Origin: Sinotaia quadrata
Taxonomy: Eukaryota > Mollusca > Gastropoda > Architaenioglossa > Viviparidae
DNA length: 64,000 bases
Assembly (NCBI GenBank): GCA_028829895.1
Contig: CM054183.1
Coordinates: 70,961,071-71,025,070 of the forward strand
Reading direction: 5' to 3'
The stretch's first letter is position 1; each line of letters begins with the position of its first letter. Shown here in pieces: positions 1-12,430 of this stretch. The notes under the pieces were generated by a model. The model did no database searches, was not told the origin of the DNA, and saw nothing but the letters and a program-made list of their open reading frames with translations. The position numbers and the translations under genes are program-made.

Positions 1-68
1 TAACAACTACCAACTACGGTACAACAAGAAAATAATGAAAATTCAAAGAAGGTATCAAATCATTATTT

Positions 69-3029
69 CTACTGCTGCACTATCCTGCCTAGCACAATCT
101 TCGTAGTTCTGTCCCAATCCCAATACACGTCGTCGCCCATGTGTGTCAACATGTCTACGGCATGACAACTGTATTCTTTCTTTCTTACTCTGTTCGTCAG
201 AATGTCACTGTGAGGTGCAATATATTGCATGTCAAGTTTAGACTTTTCATTTCTTGTCCGGTAAGTACGTCCTTGAAGTGTTTTATCTCTTTCAAAACTC
301 CCCAAAGTACTTGTCAAGTTTAAAATGTTTTTGGTAGTGTCAGTTTCTGTATGACTGGTCTCTACCCCGTCTAACAGTTTCAAACTTCTCGATACGTTTC
401 GTATCCTGTCAGTGTCACTGTGGCATTGACTATGCGAAGTCTGAATTTCAAATCTATCGCTCTTAGCCTTGTCACTGAACTCACGCAAATGGAAATTTGC
501 TCTCTTGGTGTTTCGTGCATTTGTAGTTACGTCATTGTGTACACATTGAACGTCTCTAGTTCGCATGCACTCAACGTCTTTTGTCGGAATGGCGTCAGAT
601 CTACTATGGGTCCATTTCGCATCTAGTCTAACGTCATAGGTTCGCAAATGTGCTCTGTCACGGCTACCAGTCTCTCTGAAGTACCTGAATTGCAGCATTA
701 GCGTCCCCGCTAAATCTGGAGGTTCCGTTCTCCTGATCTTATCATAGACTGAAGTGAAATACCTCGTCCCACTAGTTGTTTTCTGTTTTAACCCATTCAC
801 AACTAGGTGTTCGACTGTCATTATGTCTGTCAGCTTGTCTCTCTCCCTGACAACATAAGTCTGTGTCTCTTTTGTGACTCTAGAATTGTCTAACTCTCCA
901 CTCGAGTATTTTCTAGTCACTGTGGGGTCAGACTCACTCGCTAGCAAGTCAGACTCCTGTGGTTGTATGAACAAGGGTTCTGTCTTAAACTCCCCAAGAG
1001 TTACTGATTGTCTCCCCTGGACCATACCGTTTATTGAACGAACATAATCTGTCTCCACTGACTTAGTTAATTCAATATGTCTTCTCATCAGGTCGTCAGA
1101 ATCTATGATGGAAATTCTGTCAGTTTCAGTCACTAACTGGCAGTGAATGTTACCTGTCTCTATTACACTGAATAACATCACCATGTCTATTCTCTGTGTG
1201 TTGTAGGCTACACTCCCACTGTTTCCTCTATCATAATTCTCTGCATCTGATGTCAGTAACAGCCCTGATGCCCCACCTACTCTGGTTATCAGTCCGTCAC
1301 TCCGGTTTTCATTGTCTATCGATCTAGTTCTGTCACTCATTTGTACTGTGTCTTTGATCAATTCGGGATTACACTCCGTACTTATCATTAGTGAATCAAG
1401 GAACATATCAGTTAATGAAACCCCCTCCTCCTTACTTCTACTTGTCTCAGTTTTTGGTACGTACTCATGACATTCCTTTATCTCAACAGGTGAGTCAATA
1501 AAGGTAGTCCGTGTACCGTGGCTTCTGTCTACGTCACTAAGTCCATTAAGTGATTTATCTGCAGACGGTTCTGCCATGTCTCCGACAACTGCGTGCATAC
1601 ACGTCAGTACACATGCATTGTTATCGTCGACCGTCCCTGTACAGTTTTCGACTATATCTTCTTCCATGTCACGTTTGGAAAAGAACTCTGTCTCAGCTCT
1701 GACAACTGTCATGTCATCCGAAGTAAATGAACTTATCATAGGCACACTGTCTTCGTCTGTAATGCTACCTATGCTGTCATCTGGATCAAATACTTCTGTT
1801 TCCCTGGCTGTCAATGTGTTAGCACTCGAAACCTCGCATAACGCAATAATCTTGTGTTCCAAAATTACGTCATGACTCACGTCAATCATCGGAGATCGAG
1901 ATCTACCGATGTCAGTCTCAGTCTTCGTAGCGAGCACATTTTCATGACTCTCTCTTAAACTAACAGTTAGGTCAGTAAACTCAGTCGATATGTCACTGCC
2001 CTTCGACGATACACAACTGATAGAACTCGTTTCTATCTTCTCATGCATATTTGTCCTGTCAGAAAAATCAGTCACTGTGTTGCTAGAAGTTTCATCACAC
2101 CTTAACGGTACACAACCGATAGAATCTGTCTCTATCTTATCATGCGCATTCAGTCCGTCAACCAAGGTGTCACACGTACACGGCGGTGTATGTGTTCGTC
2201 CAATTTCTACACGTGTTATTAAGTCCTTAACAACAGTGTCTTTTCTTGTCTCTGTTTCAAGATCAAGCTTTGGTGCGCTAACTGTTTCTGTAAACTGGTT
2301 AGCATGTTGAACTGTAATGGTTTCGTCAAAACATTTGTTTTCGTCTATTTCGTCTGCTGTGCTTGGTAGCGCGACTAATTTCTGTGTGTCAGTCTCCACG
2401 CTCGCGGCGTTTGACCTCGGCAAGTCAAAGTTCACGGCCTGACCTTCCTGTCGTAATTTGTCAACAGTACCTTCCCCAGCAATTTTAGACTCTGTTTCGA
2501 TTTCTGTCCACAACCATTCTAATTCTAGACTTTCTTTCCTTTCCATAAGCACTAGCCTCTCTTTCTTCAACTTTCTAATTTCGAACGTTAAGTCTCGTAT
2601 TTCAGCCTCCCCTTTGAATCGGAAATCTTTATCACACAACTGCGCTTCTGTAAGTTTTACACGTGAGCTTAATGAAGATATCTTTTCTTCCCTGTGTTCT
2701 ATTTCCTTTTCATTGAGTGCAAGTAGGGCAGAATTACGTAGCGGTTCACCTTTATATTTTAGTGATATGCCTATCTCCTGTTCGCGTTTTAGAATCTCCA
2801 TGAGCTGTAAGCTCCCTACACTGTTCTTCCGATAGTTGATCCCTAGATGTATCAAGGACATAATGTGATCATATTCTATCTCTATCCGTTCCATCTCTCG
2901 TTCGTGTTCCTCTCTCCTCTTTTCCCTGTCTAGTTCAGTTCTCACGAAGTTCATTAACTCATCTTCCGTTCGGTATCCGATCAATGAACCTATCTCTCTC
3001 AGACTCGCAATAGTCTGTTCGAGATCCAT
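69..3029 (-). CDS. Long ORF in the gag position of the retroelement; function unknown
   Basis: This is an uninterrupted 986-codon ORF. The start codon has a good context (A at -3, G at +4) and lies about 610 bases inside the LTR. The first 35 residues (MDLEQTIASLREIGSLIGYR, then an acidic EDEL..FV segment) and the Glu/Arg-rich stretch that follows resemble the start of many invertebrate gypsy Gag proteins. Residues about 30-175 look like coiled coil, rich in Glu, Lys, Arg and Leu. The rest, about 180-960, is polar, rich in Ser, Thr, Asp and Glu, with recurring ETD/ETE tripeptides, and probably disordered. I see no CCHC zinc knuckle, protease, RT or integrase motif. The C-terminus is compact and aromatic (DDVYWDWDRTTK). 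It may be a divergent Gag or an extra ORF. An open frame this long in an element with a diverged sister LTR suggests recent activity or selection. Confidence 0.6.
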   Translation of the reverse strand: MDLEQTIASLREIGSLIGYRTEDELMNFVRTELDREKRREEHEREMERIEIEYDHIMSLIHLGINYRKNSVGSLQLMEILKREQEIGISLKYKGEPLRNSALLALNEKEIEHREEKISSLSSRVKLTEAQLCDKDFRFKGEAEIRDLTFEIRKLKKERLVLMERKESLELEWLWTEIETESKIAGEGTVDKLRQEGQAVNFDLPRSNAASVETDTQKLVALPSTADEIDENKCFDETITVQHANQFTETVSAPKLDLETETRKDTVVKDLITRVEIGRTHTPPCTCDTLVDGLNAHDKIETDSIGCVPLRCDETSSNTVTDFSDRTNMHEKIETSSISCVSSKGSDISTEFTDLTVSLRESHENVLATKTETDIGRSRSPMIDVSHDVILEHKIIALCEVSSANTLTARETEVFDPDDSIGSITDEDSVPMISSFTSDDMTVVRAETEFFSKRDMEEDIVENCTGTVDDNNACVLTCMHAVVGDMAEPSADKSLNGLSDVDRSHGTRTTFIDSPVEIKECHEYVPKTETSRSKEEGVSLTDMFLDSLMISTECNPELIKDTVQMSDRTRSIDNENRSDGLITRVGGASGLLLTSDAENYDRGNSGSVAYNTQRIDMVMLFSVIETGNIHCQLVTETDRISIIDSDDLMRRHIELTKSVETDYVRSINGMVQGRQSVTLGEFKTEPLFIQPQESDLLASESDPTVTRKYSSGELDNSRVTKETQTYVVRERDKLTDIMTVEHLVVNGLKQKTTSGTRYFTSVYDKIRRTEPPDLAGTLMLQFRYFRETGSRDRAHLRTYDVRLDAKWTHSRSDAIPTKDVECMRTRDVQCVHNDVTTNARNTKRANFHLREFSDKAKSDRFEIQTSHSQCHSDTDRIRNVSRSLKLLDGVETSHTETDTTKNILNLTSTLGSFERDKTLQGRTYRTRNEKSKLDMQYIAPHSDILTNRVRKKEYSCHAVDMLTHMGDDVYWDWDRTTKIVLGRIVQQ

Positions 3030-3641
3030 CTTATTTATTTAGCGCGTCTGGCTACAATAAATATCTCTCGTGATTGTGTATCTAACCGTAGGCGATAAAA
3101 CTCCGCTTTTATCCCACAATAACTTTTAGGCTACGACCTTACAAAAATTATTGAATTTATTCAGAACACCTTCCGAAATAAATTACGCGTTGGTTACACG
3201 TTCACCTGCTTGGCTACAATCTGTTGTCTCCAAGGCTTTCGTAATGTCACGGCTCCAACCATACAACATTACACATTATACTTAGCACCCTAAATATAAT
3301 AGTCCGAAGTCTGTTACTACCGATAACTCTCCTAGCTGGCGGTATAACACGTCGACCTCTTACAATGAAGTATCCAGTAACACAATACTAAATAAATCAT
3401 TCAATAGCTAACATGACATATTTAACTACGCTTAAATATATCAACATTAACTAACATGCACGCTACTCTGCAAAAGAATACATGCACATGTCACAACAAA
3501 AGCAAGATAAATATTTCAACAATCCTGAATCAATAGAATATTGGCAATTCTCAGATGTTCGTTACCTAAAGATATGATACGCCCTATGTATATAAAAATG
3601 TTACAATTTAATACATATCAATCCCATGACGAGGCCACACT
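3030..3641 (-). other. Retroelement leader between LTR and ORF
   Basis: This is non-coding sequence of the element between the primer site and the start of the long ORF. No ORF over 60 codons and no repeat is visible. Confidence 0.5.
3620..3637 (-). other. Primer-binding-site-like sequence
   Basis: Four bases inside the LTR end, the minus strand reads TGGCCTCGTCATGGGATT. TGG pairs with the CCA end of a tRNA, and ATGGGATT matches the T-arm of many serine and leucine tRNAs. I could not match the acceptor stem to a specific tRNA. Spacing and TGG start are what is expected of an LTR element. Confidence 0.5.
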
Positions 3642-5320
3642 TGTTACGTTTCCAGTATTTATTTAAAGACCCTGCTTAGGAAATTATAGAACTTTAATTT
3701 ACTATTTAAATTAATTCCCTTTCGTTTAACCTAAACAGACTGGTTGCTCAAATCATCATTCGACTAAATTAAAAATGCATCTTTGTAGTCTAGATCACAG
3801 ATTTACGAAACTGATAATTTGCGTACATTAGCTAGATTGGAAATCGTTAAAAACTCTCTTAGATTCATATGCATTCATTACGTCATTCGTTTAGCTCAGA
3901 CAGCCCCCATCCAATCCCATTTGGTCTATATGCATACAATTTACTACAAAAAGAGGTTCTTAACAAAATGAAATAGATTTAATAAGTTTAACAATTAACA
4001 GCAACGATTAATTACGACACGACGTCTTAATTCTACACAGCGTTGTTCTCTCATTTACCGTCCTGGTTAAAAGTTCTAACGAGAATTTGCTTTTCTGTTA
4101 TTGCCAAATAGTCACTTGATTCTGGACCCTAGTAGATATACTTAACTATACTCTTGGTCGCACGTGGGGTTCAACTGGTTAGAACTGGTCCACATCACTT
4201 TGGCTCATCGTCAGTACTGCATAGCACAACAGTCAATCGTCCACTCAATTACTGCATCGCTAATGTACTTGCGACGAATCGTTAACACGTGGTTAACACG
4301 AGGTACTTCTGCATAGTTCACGTATGGGTCATGAAGACACCCGAGTCGGTGTACGACTCAAGAAGTACGAAGGTAGAGAGGAATAACATAAGAAGAACCC
4401 GGCTGAAACAAAGGATTTTGGGCTCTGTAACTATTTGCGTCTATATTCGCAAAACCCAAGCACATGTTTCTTTGTTTAAGGTTCTGAATTTAGAATCTTT
4501 GACTATCGTGTCGTTTACAATTCAAATATAGTTATATTTAAATATACATTGTGGTCCACGTGCGTGTTACATATAACGTTACACGAACGTATGAATTCTC
4601 AAATATTTACAGCATTAAAAATTGGAATTCACACAAAGGATTAATTCAAAATGAAGCATGAATGCTTTACAATTTTACACGAAAAATTATATGCAAGAAC
4701 AATTTGAATTACAAAGAAGAATTCACCACGTGCACAGACATACTGGCGGCACTAGGGAATTTACGATTTATATAAATTAAAGATAAGAAAAAGTTACAAT
4801 AATTTATATACAATAACTTTTAGATTTGTCCCTTTACATCGAAACACGTGCTTTGGCTAAAATAGCGCTAAGCTGCACAAAATACATACGTCAATTCAAT
4901 TACAAAATACAATCAATAAATGCAATAGATACTGTAAGAAGTAGACGTGTTATTGTTACCTCTTAAAAGTAGATTTTACTGCTCTAGCGCGGGTTCATCT
5001 TCGACTCTCTTACGACTCTGGTATGGCGGCGGGACGGAGCTATGTTAAAGCTGCCTGGTGTGTCTGCCGGTCTGGAAGTGAGTGAGTGTTTTGGCGCCTA
5101 TGAATCGTATTTATGAAACTGCATTGAACGCATCACGTGACCGTTCACGTGGTATGTTGTTGATCTCGAAGGTGCTGGACACTGGCCTAAAGTTATGCAA
5201 CAATCCGACCTTGCTAGCGATACTGATGTATCACGGGTGAATTTCAACAAAGGTCCGTTCAAAAATTTAATTTTGAAACGAGCAATTGGGTCACGAGGCC
5301 ATGACACAGAATTTGTCACA
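3642..5320 (-). repeat. Long terminal repeat (1679 bp) of the retroelement
   Basis: On the plus strand it runs from TGTTACGTTTCCAG to TTTGTCACA, so on the minus strand it begins TG and ends CA. Its ends and many internal blocks match the copy at 49606-51214, for example CAGATTTACGAA, the segment around ATGCATTCATTACGTCATT, and ATGAATTCTCAAATATTTA. On the minus strand an AATAAA lies 15-20 bases before its end. The two copies differ by many substitutions and small indels, so they are not recent duplicates of each other. Confidence 0.75.
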
Positions 5321-5330
5321 CATCGTCACA

Positions 5331-5515
5331 CTCTCCTATTTAAACAACTCAGCTGTTACTCTTCTATTGAAACAACAGCTGTTACTCTCCTATTGAAACA
5401 ACTCAGCTGTTACTCTCCTATTGAAACAACTCAGCTGTTACTCTCCTATTGAAACAACTCAGCTGTTACTCTCCTATTGAAACAACTCAGCTGTTACTCT
5501 CCTATTGAAACAACT
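5331..5515. repeat. 28-bp minisatellite, about six copies
   Basis: The unit is GAAACAACTCAGCTGTTACT followed by CTCCTATT. Copies are nearly identical; the second lacks a few bases. It abuts the LTR end. Confidence 0.9.
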
Positions 5516-6117
5516 TGCATAATTTCAACACCACCTCTGGAATAGTATCCATGCCTGTTTTTAAGAACGAAGAATGACCAGTTCTTATTTCGGGAAAGAA
5601 TCAGAACAGTTCTTCAAAACTGTCAACACTACCGTTAAGGTTTATAGACTAAATGAAACCGAAAACTGTCGTGCTTGCTAAGCAAGGCAAAATCATAACT
5701 GCCAGGCTTCTAGAACAAAACTAAAATAATTCTATTACATTTGCAAGCAAATCTAAAGCTGTTTTACGTATCTTAAACACGTGAAATAGAACAGCACAAA
5801 ATTATGTTAAGTTAGTGTACTTCACGCTCTCTTTCATGCAATATAAATATTTGATACTGTTGCAAAAGAACAAAACATTGACAACGTTATAAGTTCGATT
5901 TCTTCACTCAAATACCAAATGGAAATTGACGCTTACACCTGGCCTTAAAAGACTGCAATGGACTGAATCAGTTCCACAGACACTAGCATTAATGATGATG
6001 CTGATAGCATAAGCGACATGTGTAGACTCGGTGAGAGACATATTATTATCGTCCAATTGGTTGTCACTGTCGTCATATATCTATCATACCCGACCCTTCG
6101 GTCCCCACTGGTCACTT
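5516..6117. other. Unassigned sequence
   Basis: AT-rich sequence with no exon, repeat or element end that I can support. A 63-codon minus ORF at 5945-6136 has no recognisable content. Confidence 0.4.
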
Positions 6118-6345
6118 CATTGTTATTGATCTCCACTGATCAGTTTAGTATTGTCAGTCTCCACTGATCAGTTTAGTCTTGTTGATCTCCACTGATCAGT
6201 TTAGTCTTGTCAGTCTCCTCTGATCAGTTTAGTATTGTCAGTCTCCTCTGATCAGTTTAGTCTTGTCAGTCTCCTCTGATCAGTTTAGTATTGTCAGTCT
6301 CCACTGATCAGTTTAGTCTTGTTGATCTCCACTGATCATTTCCAT
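6118..6345. repeat. 28-bp minisatellite with TGATCA cores, about eight copies
   Basis: Units alternate between GTCAGTCTCC-A/T-CTGATCAGTT and variants starting GTTGATCTCC. It lies next to the 33-bp array but is unrelated to it. Confidence 0.9.
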
Positions 6346-6411
6346 CTTGGCATATCGCGAGTTCCACATTGACAGGCAAATGGCATTTTCCTCTGTCTCT
6401 CAATCTAAGTC

Positions 6412-6648
6412 CCAATCGATCTGAGTAAGTACTTACATAATCGTCCAATCGATCTGAGTAAGTACTTACATAACCGTCCAATCGATCTGAGTAATTACTT
6501 ACATAACCGTCCAATCGATCTGAGTAAGTACTTACATAACCGTCCAATCGATCTGAGTAAGTACTTACATAACCGTCCAATCGATCTGAGTAAGTGCTTA
6601 CATAACCGTCCAATCGATCTGAGTAGTTACTTACATAACCGTCCAACT
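6412..6648. repeat. 33-bp minisatellite, seven copies, open on the minus strand
   Basis: The unit CCAATCGATCTGAGTAAGTA plus CTTACATAACCGT is a multiple of three. The minus strand therefore encodes an 11-residue repeat, DGYVSTYSDRL, inside a 126-codon ORF (6308-6688). Substitutions include synonymous and conservative changes (S/N, T/N). There is no sign of a promoter, signal peptide or splice sites, so I treat it as a repeat and not as a gene. Confidence 0.85.
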
Positions 6649-6929
6649 GGATTCCGTATAAATACGTTTTTCGATTAATTTGCACCATTATAACCTGAAC
6701 TGTTCAACTTCCAGTTATCTTTCAGTATCCACACCCATTTGTGGTGACATACATCTTTCAACACAATTGTTCAGTCTCTTGTTCTCACATCATCGAAAGC
6801 CCCGTTACTGTTGAATTTAACAGATAACATGGAAACTAACATTCAAAATTAGAAAAAATAATAATAGTATGCATTTAAAAGTTTAATTAATAAATGGACT
6901 TACTTCTGCCTGGCCAAGCAAACATTCCA

Positions 6930-7045
6930 AGGAAACAAGAGGGATAACACGATCTGATATATACACAGTATGTATATATGTATGGTGATTGTAGGAAACA
7001 AGAGGGATAACACGATCTGATATTACTTTATAAGTACACACAGTA
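6930..7045. repeat. Tandem duplication of about 60-70 bp
   Basis: The block GGAAACAAGAGGGATAACAC through CAGTATGTATATATG occurs twice, the second copy carrying a small insertion. Confidence 0.8.
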
Positions 7046-9399
7046 TGTATATATGTGTTGTGAGTGTATACGTACGCGTGTGTGTTTATTCCTTGTAAAT
7101 ATTTTCAGTTATATTTGTTTTCAGTTGCTAATAAATGGCTTCGTGAAATAGGAAATATATTCAGGAGACCATGCCTCACAGACCCATTCCAATAACATTT
7201 TAAAACTGCAAGCTCTAAAAGCACGTCAGAACATTAAACCCTGCTTCTTCAGTTTCGTGAGAAACTTTTGGATTGGATTTAAAACCAAGAGCAATACTAG
7301 CGTCTGTTGCAAGTGGCTACCGAGAACCTTCCAAAATCATTTAAAAACGAGAAGAATATTAGCTCCTGTTGGAATTGGCTATACTTTATAGAATTGTTTT
7401 ACAACTAGAATGGTAGCCATTGCTGCACCATCCTGATACTTCTGGATTTGTTTAAAGCCAAGAACGATAACTGCTGCATTGTGTAACACTTTGGATTTGC
7501 TTCACACTAAGAATAACCCTGCAACATTGTAATACAGCAGGTCTGATTAAAGCCATGAACTATAACTCTTCTGCATTGTGTAATACTTCTGGATTTATAT
7601 TAAGGCAAGATCAATAACATTTGCTATATCATGTAATATTCTTGATTTGTTGTTGTCAAGTTGAGAACATAACTCCTACTATACCTGTCTCATGAGAAAT
7701 ATAAATTTGTTTTAAGCCAAAAACAATAAACTATATTACCCTGTTTTGAAACTTGCATGTACATTTAAAACAAATGACAAACTTCAATCATATAAAAGAA
7801 TGTTAATGACTCTTCAAAAACAACAATTAGCAAAGTGTTACTGATGCTTCAAAAAAAAATTAACAGAATGTTACTGATATTTCAGGAACAATTAACAGAA
7901 TGTTACATACATGTCAAAAACAACAATTAACAGAATATTACTGACACTTCAAACAACAATTAACAGAATGTTATGGGCACTTTAAGAACAATTAACAGAA
8001 TATTACTGACACTTCAATGATAACAAATAAAAGAATGCTATTGACGATGCTAAACCAAATAGCAGACTATTACTGACATTTCAAATACAAGCAAAACACT
8101 GCATTGATGCTGCTGTTATTATTGTGCAAATATTTCTGTTAAGAGCAGAAATTTTCATTTTGACTGTCACTTTTGATATACATCCTGCTGACCAATGGTT
8201 TCATGCAAATTTAGGGATATATTTATTACATTATAATCCCCAGTTTCCCATTATCAGAATACCAACATAATTGTATTGTCTGATTCAGACATTTAACTCC
8301 AAATCTGTAGTGCTCAACTCCCCTTAGATTGGTCTTGGTATCATTAGAGATTTAAAAAAGTAATAATAAATTGTAGTGTTCAAGGTTGGGTACAGATTGT
8401 CTGATTCAAACTATGAATTACACTTGATGAAATGATATTAACAGCTAATAAATTGTAGTGTTCACAGCTGGTTATAAATTTGACCGATTCAAACTAAGAA
8501 TCACACTTGAAATGACGATTAACAACTAAAAACTCTTAATAAATTGCAGTGCTCAAGGCTGGTTACAAGCATGACTGACTCAAACTATAAATCACACTTG
8601 ATGAAATGATTAACAACTATAAAAATTTAGTTTAGATACAACCAGCTTAGAATCTGCTCTTTTATAAAATGACACAATAAAGGGAAAAATAAAATGGTTG
8701 ATGCTAACTCCATACCATAAAAAAAGCTACTGCGTCATTTAATACACAGGTTAGATCTCTAACAAAGGCAGGCCTTGGATTATAATGTTTAATGTACTTT
8801 AAAGTGCCTGAAACAATCCGATCAGCATACCCATTACTGCATTATGATTGTAAAACATTGTAATCAATACTCTATAAAGTGCACTGAAAGATCAAAAGCA
8901 AGATATACATTTGGGTAAGGTCCTTCAGTAAGGAAATAAGACGTTAAATGATAGACACTGTGGGACTTCACTTGTATCATCAATGTCTTGCTAGTAGCTC
9001 TTTGTGTAAATTAAAATGTCACCAGTCATTTTAATTATCATTTCTTTAGCATGTACTAATTAACAATTGACATCCTTGAAATGCATAAATTAATGTGTGG
9101 AATGATTATATATAATCGATGCTAATGTTAAATAAATAAGTGTAAAAGATGAGAAGAAATAAATTATTTTTGTTTGTACAGAAAACATGCATTTGATGGA
9201 AGGATGAATGACACTGCGGCAAGGGAGATGGCATGAAATTAAAAGAAAAACAATTAAAACAGGAGTAGAATAAAATAATAAAATTAATACTTCTGGAGAT
9301 GACAACTCTACAAAGCTAAAATTAAAACTAAACATCAATTAAATTTTAATGTTTCAAATCTCTTTACACCTAACAATTTCTGAATGAATTACTGTATTA
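7046..9399. other. AT-rich intergenic DNA with degenerate tandem repeats
   Basis: About 7795-8060 holds a degenerate array of roughly 33 bp (AACAATTAACAGAATGTTAC core). About 8370-8625 holds three copies of an 80-90-bp unit (TGTAGTGTTCAAGGCTGGTT core). No coding signal was found elsewhere. Confidence 0.6.
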
Positions 9400-10030
9400 C
9401 TTTACATTTAACATGTGATCTATTTGGTAATTGAAATGGATATTTAATACTTAACATCTTGTCACAGTTACCTGTTTGGCTATATGAAAATGGCAATTTC
9501 ATACTTACCATCTTGTCAAAGTTAACTGCTGGTTGATTGAAAAGGTTAATTTAATACTTCATATCATGTCAAAGTTAACTGCTGGTTGATTGAAAAGGTT
9601 AATTTAATACTTCATATCTTCTCAGTGTTAACTGCATGGCTATTGAAACAGCTAATTTAATACTTAACATCTTGTCAAATAGCTAATTTAATACTTAACA
9701 TGTCAAATAGCTAATTTAATACTTAACATGTCAAATAGCTAATTTAATACTTAACATCTTGTCAAAGATAACTGTTTGTCAATTGAAAAGGTAAATTTAA
9801 TGATCTTGTCAATGTTAAATGCTTGTCTGTTGAAATGACTAATTTAATACTTAATATCTTATCAAGTTAACATTTGTTGATTGAAAAGTAATTAAAACTT
9901 ATTATCTTGTCAAAGTTAACTACTTGGTTACTGAAATAGCTATTTTAATATTTAACATCTAGTTAAAATTAACTTTTGTCTATTGAAATAAAAATTTTAA
10001 TTTAATATTAGCATTTTGTCAAAGTTGACC
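9400..10030. repeat. Degenerate array of about 48 bp
   Basis: The core AATTTAATACTTAACATCTT with GTCAAAGTTAACTG recurs more than ten times with indels. Three short 27-bp sub-units occur around 9665-9745. Confidence 0.7.
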
Positions 10031-12084
10031 TATATTTAACTGTTCCAGTTATTGAAATTCATTTAATTGTTTCACTATTAAAATATATAATTTAATACTT
10101 GGCCTAAAATAAAAGAATATAGGGGAAATTTTAAGGAAACAATAACAAAATAAGAAAACAGTTTAAAAGGACAAAAAACTTTTAGTTAAAATACAAAACA
10201 AAATAAACTTAATCAATTTCTAAAATATTTATTAATCTCCATTTCATACTTATTCCTGATAGAGCAATTTCTTTACAAGCATATTTCTGCTTTCATTTCT
10301 TTAGGATATATTTGTTGTGCTCTAAGTCACCATACTAAATCAGATAATATACACTGTTGTGCACAATTCATCATGGTAATCTAGATATCACACACACACA
10401 CACACAAACACACACAAAAATATAAGTTTTTCTTTCAACATTATCATTTAAATGAGCATTTTTTCATTACTACATATTTCAACATCAGCCAAAAAGTAAT
10501 TTAATGTCATTCCATCAGTCTACTTGGCACAGCCACAGCAGTCAATTATGAGTCAATTATGTCCCTTATTTACTCATGAACGAAACAATTACAGTTAGTA
10601 AAAAGTAAAATAATCACCAAGAGGATGGAAATATTTTTTTACAATTTTGACCTAGCAAACTAGATACAGTTGAATTATATTGCAACATCTGACAATTTTA
10701 TTTTAAACAAAGGAAAAATAGTGATTTTCTAACTGAACAATAGCAATCTGATGACTTCTGGCAGGACACACAAGCCAAAACTACTATACATACAGTCAGA
10801 TTCCAAATATTATACATATCAAAGCATTACTTTAAGAACAAAATATGGATAATTAGGTACCTTACACAGGTAAAATGTTTATATTACTAATATCTCTAAA
10901 TAATTTAGAAAACAAAATCTTCTAGGTTCACATCCATCCATCTTTTCCTAAAATCTATTAAAATTTAAGCCTGGTGCATGAGAATTGTAAGAGTGTAATA
11001 CCTAATTCTCCTATGCTTTCACAAAATTTAGTCTAATGCATAAGAATTGTAATAGCATTTGTAATTCTGAAGTGATTTAAGAAAATCTAGTAAAATTTAA
11101 ATCTGCAACATAAGAACTGTAATAGCATTTGTAATTCTGAAGTGATTTAAGAAAATCTAGTAAAATTTAAATCTGCAACATAAGAAGTGAAATAGCATAT
11201 CTAATTCTGAAGTGGTTTAAGAAAATCTAGTAAAATTTAAGATAACAATATAATCACAGCAGCATATCTTAATTCTTACACCCACACATATTTTTCTTCA
11301 AATTTGACTTCAGAATTTTGTGCCTTTATGGTCAAAGAATACAACAAATTCAGAATAAACATATAATTTAAAATTTTAAAAAAACATTTTCTAATTCAAT
11401 GTTAATGAATCTACATTTTTACATGAAAAAAACATTCTGAAGTCTAATTATATAGGAATTTTTACCAGCAATGCCTCCTGACATATTTGATGAAGAGAGT
11501 TAAATCTGCTTGGACACAACACTAGACTGTTTAATGCACACAGTGCAGAAACTAAAAATACAGGAATGTTTACATTATGAAATATCACTTAAGGTAGAGT
11601 AGCACATTTCAAATGGAGTAATTAATGAGGGCACTAGCATTGCTACATGTAGTATGTTATAAATGAGTGCATTAGGATGTTATAAATGGGTGCATTAGAT
11701 GAGTGTTATAAATGGGTGCATTAGAAGACTGTACAATTGAGGACATCTCTAGCATGCTATATTCTGAAGCATTACAGGGATGTTACACATAAAGACATTA
11801 ATGGTGTTTGATTCCATCATCAAACAAAATTACTTAAAGGTCTGTTCACATTATTCCTTGAAAATGCAAATTATTGGGGGGGTGGGGGTGATATTAAAGA
11901 ACTCTTCACTTCTAGCACTTAAATCAATCTACACTGTATTCTTCCAAGCAATTTATTTCTTTCAATTTAGTTTTGTTATTCAAAGAAATTTAATTCTTCA
12001 TGTCAAAAATTAATAAAGCTACTGATTAACTGCATATTATTCTTTCATCTAATAATTATGTGAAACATTTGCAGTACACAATGA
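10031..12084. other. AT-rich DNA with small duplications
   Basis: A 70-bp unit (AATTGTAATAGCATTTGTAA core) is repeated three to four times at about 10970-11240. A 26-bp unit (TGTTATAAATGGGTGCATTA) is repeated at 11650-11720. A G-run (GGGGGGGTGGGGG) lies at 11875-11889. No exons were recognised. Confidence 0.55.
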
Positions 12085-12430
12085 AAATGTGTACAAAATA
12101 AGATTATGAAATCAAAATAAACAGGGGAGTAAATTTGTAACTGTACAAAATAAGATTATGAAATGAAAACAAAAGGGGAGTAAATTTGTAATTGGGTACA
12201 AAATAAGATTATGAAATGAAAACTAAAGGGGAGTAAATTTGTAACTGGGTACAAAATAAGATTATGAAATGAAAACTAAAGGGGAGTAAATTTGTAACTG
12301 GGTACAAAATAAGATTATGAAATGAAAACTAAAGGGGAGTAAATTTGTAACTGTACAAAATAAGATTATGAAATGAAAACAAAAGGGGAGTAAATTTGTA
12401 ACTGTGTACAAAATAAGATTAATAAATTAG
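12085..12430. repeat. 53-bp minisatellite, about six copies
   Basis: The unit starts TACAAAATAAGATTATGAAA and contains AAAGGGGAGTAAATTTGTAA. Some copies lack the terminal GGG. Confidence 0.85.

Larger units (their letters stand above)
1..5320 (-). mobile_element. 5' part of an LTR retroelement, cut by the left window edge
   Basis: Read on the minus strand, this is an LTR (5320 down to 3642), a short spacer with a tRNA-like primer site, a leader of about 600 bases, and one long ORF (3029 down to 69). A related LTR occurs at 49606-51214, which supports the LTR call and fixes its ends. Pol and the second LTR would lie left of position 1. The layout is that of Ty3/gypsy-type elements, but no protease, reverse transcriptase or integrase is visible, so the superfamily is an inference. 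The expected 5-bp target copy on this side would be 5321-5325 (CATCG); its partner is outside the window. Confidence 0.75.

Noticed and set aside
141..2835. Five plus-strand ORFs of 60-125 codons
   Set aside because: They are shadows opposite the 986-codon minus-strand ORF.
6308..6688. 126-codon ORF with eleven-residue repeats as a gene
   Set aside because: The repeat accounts for most of the frame. No promoter, splice sites or signal peptide are visible, and neighbouring arrays of other lengths show the same mode of growth.
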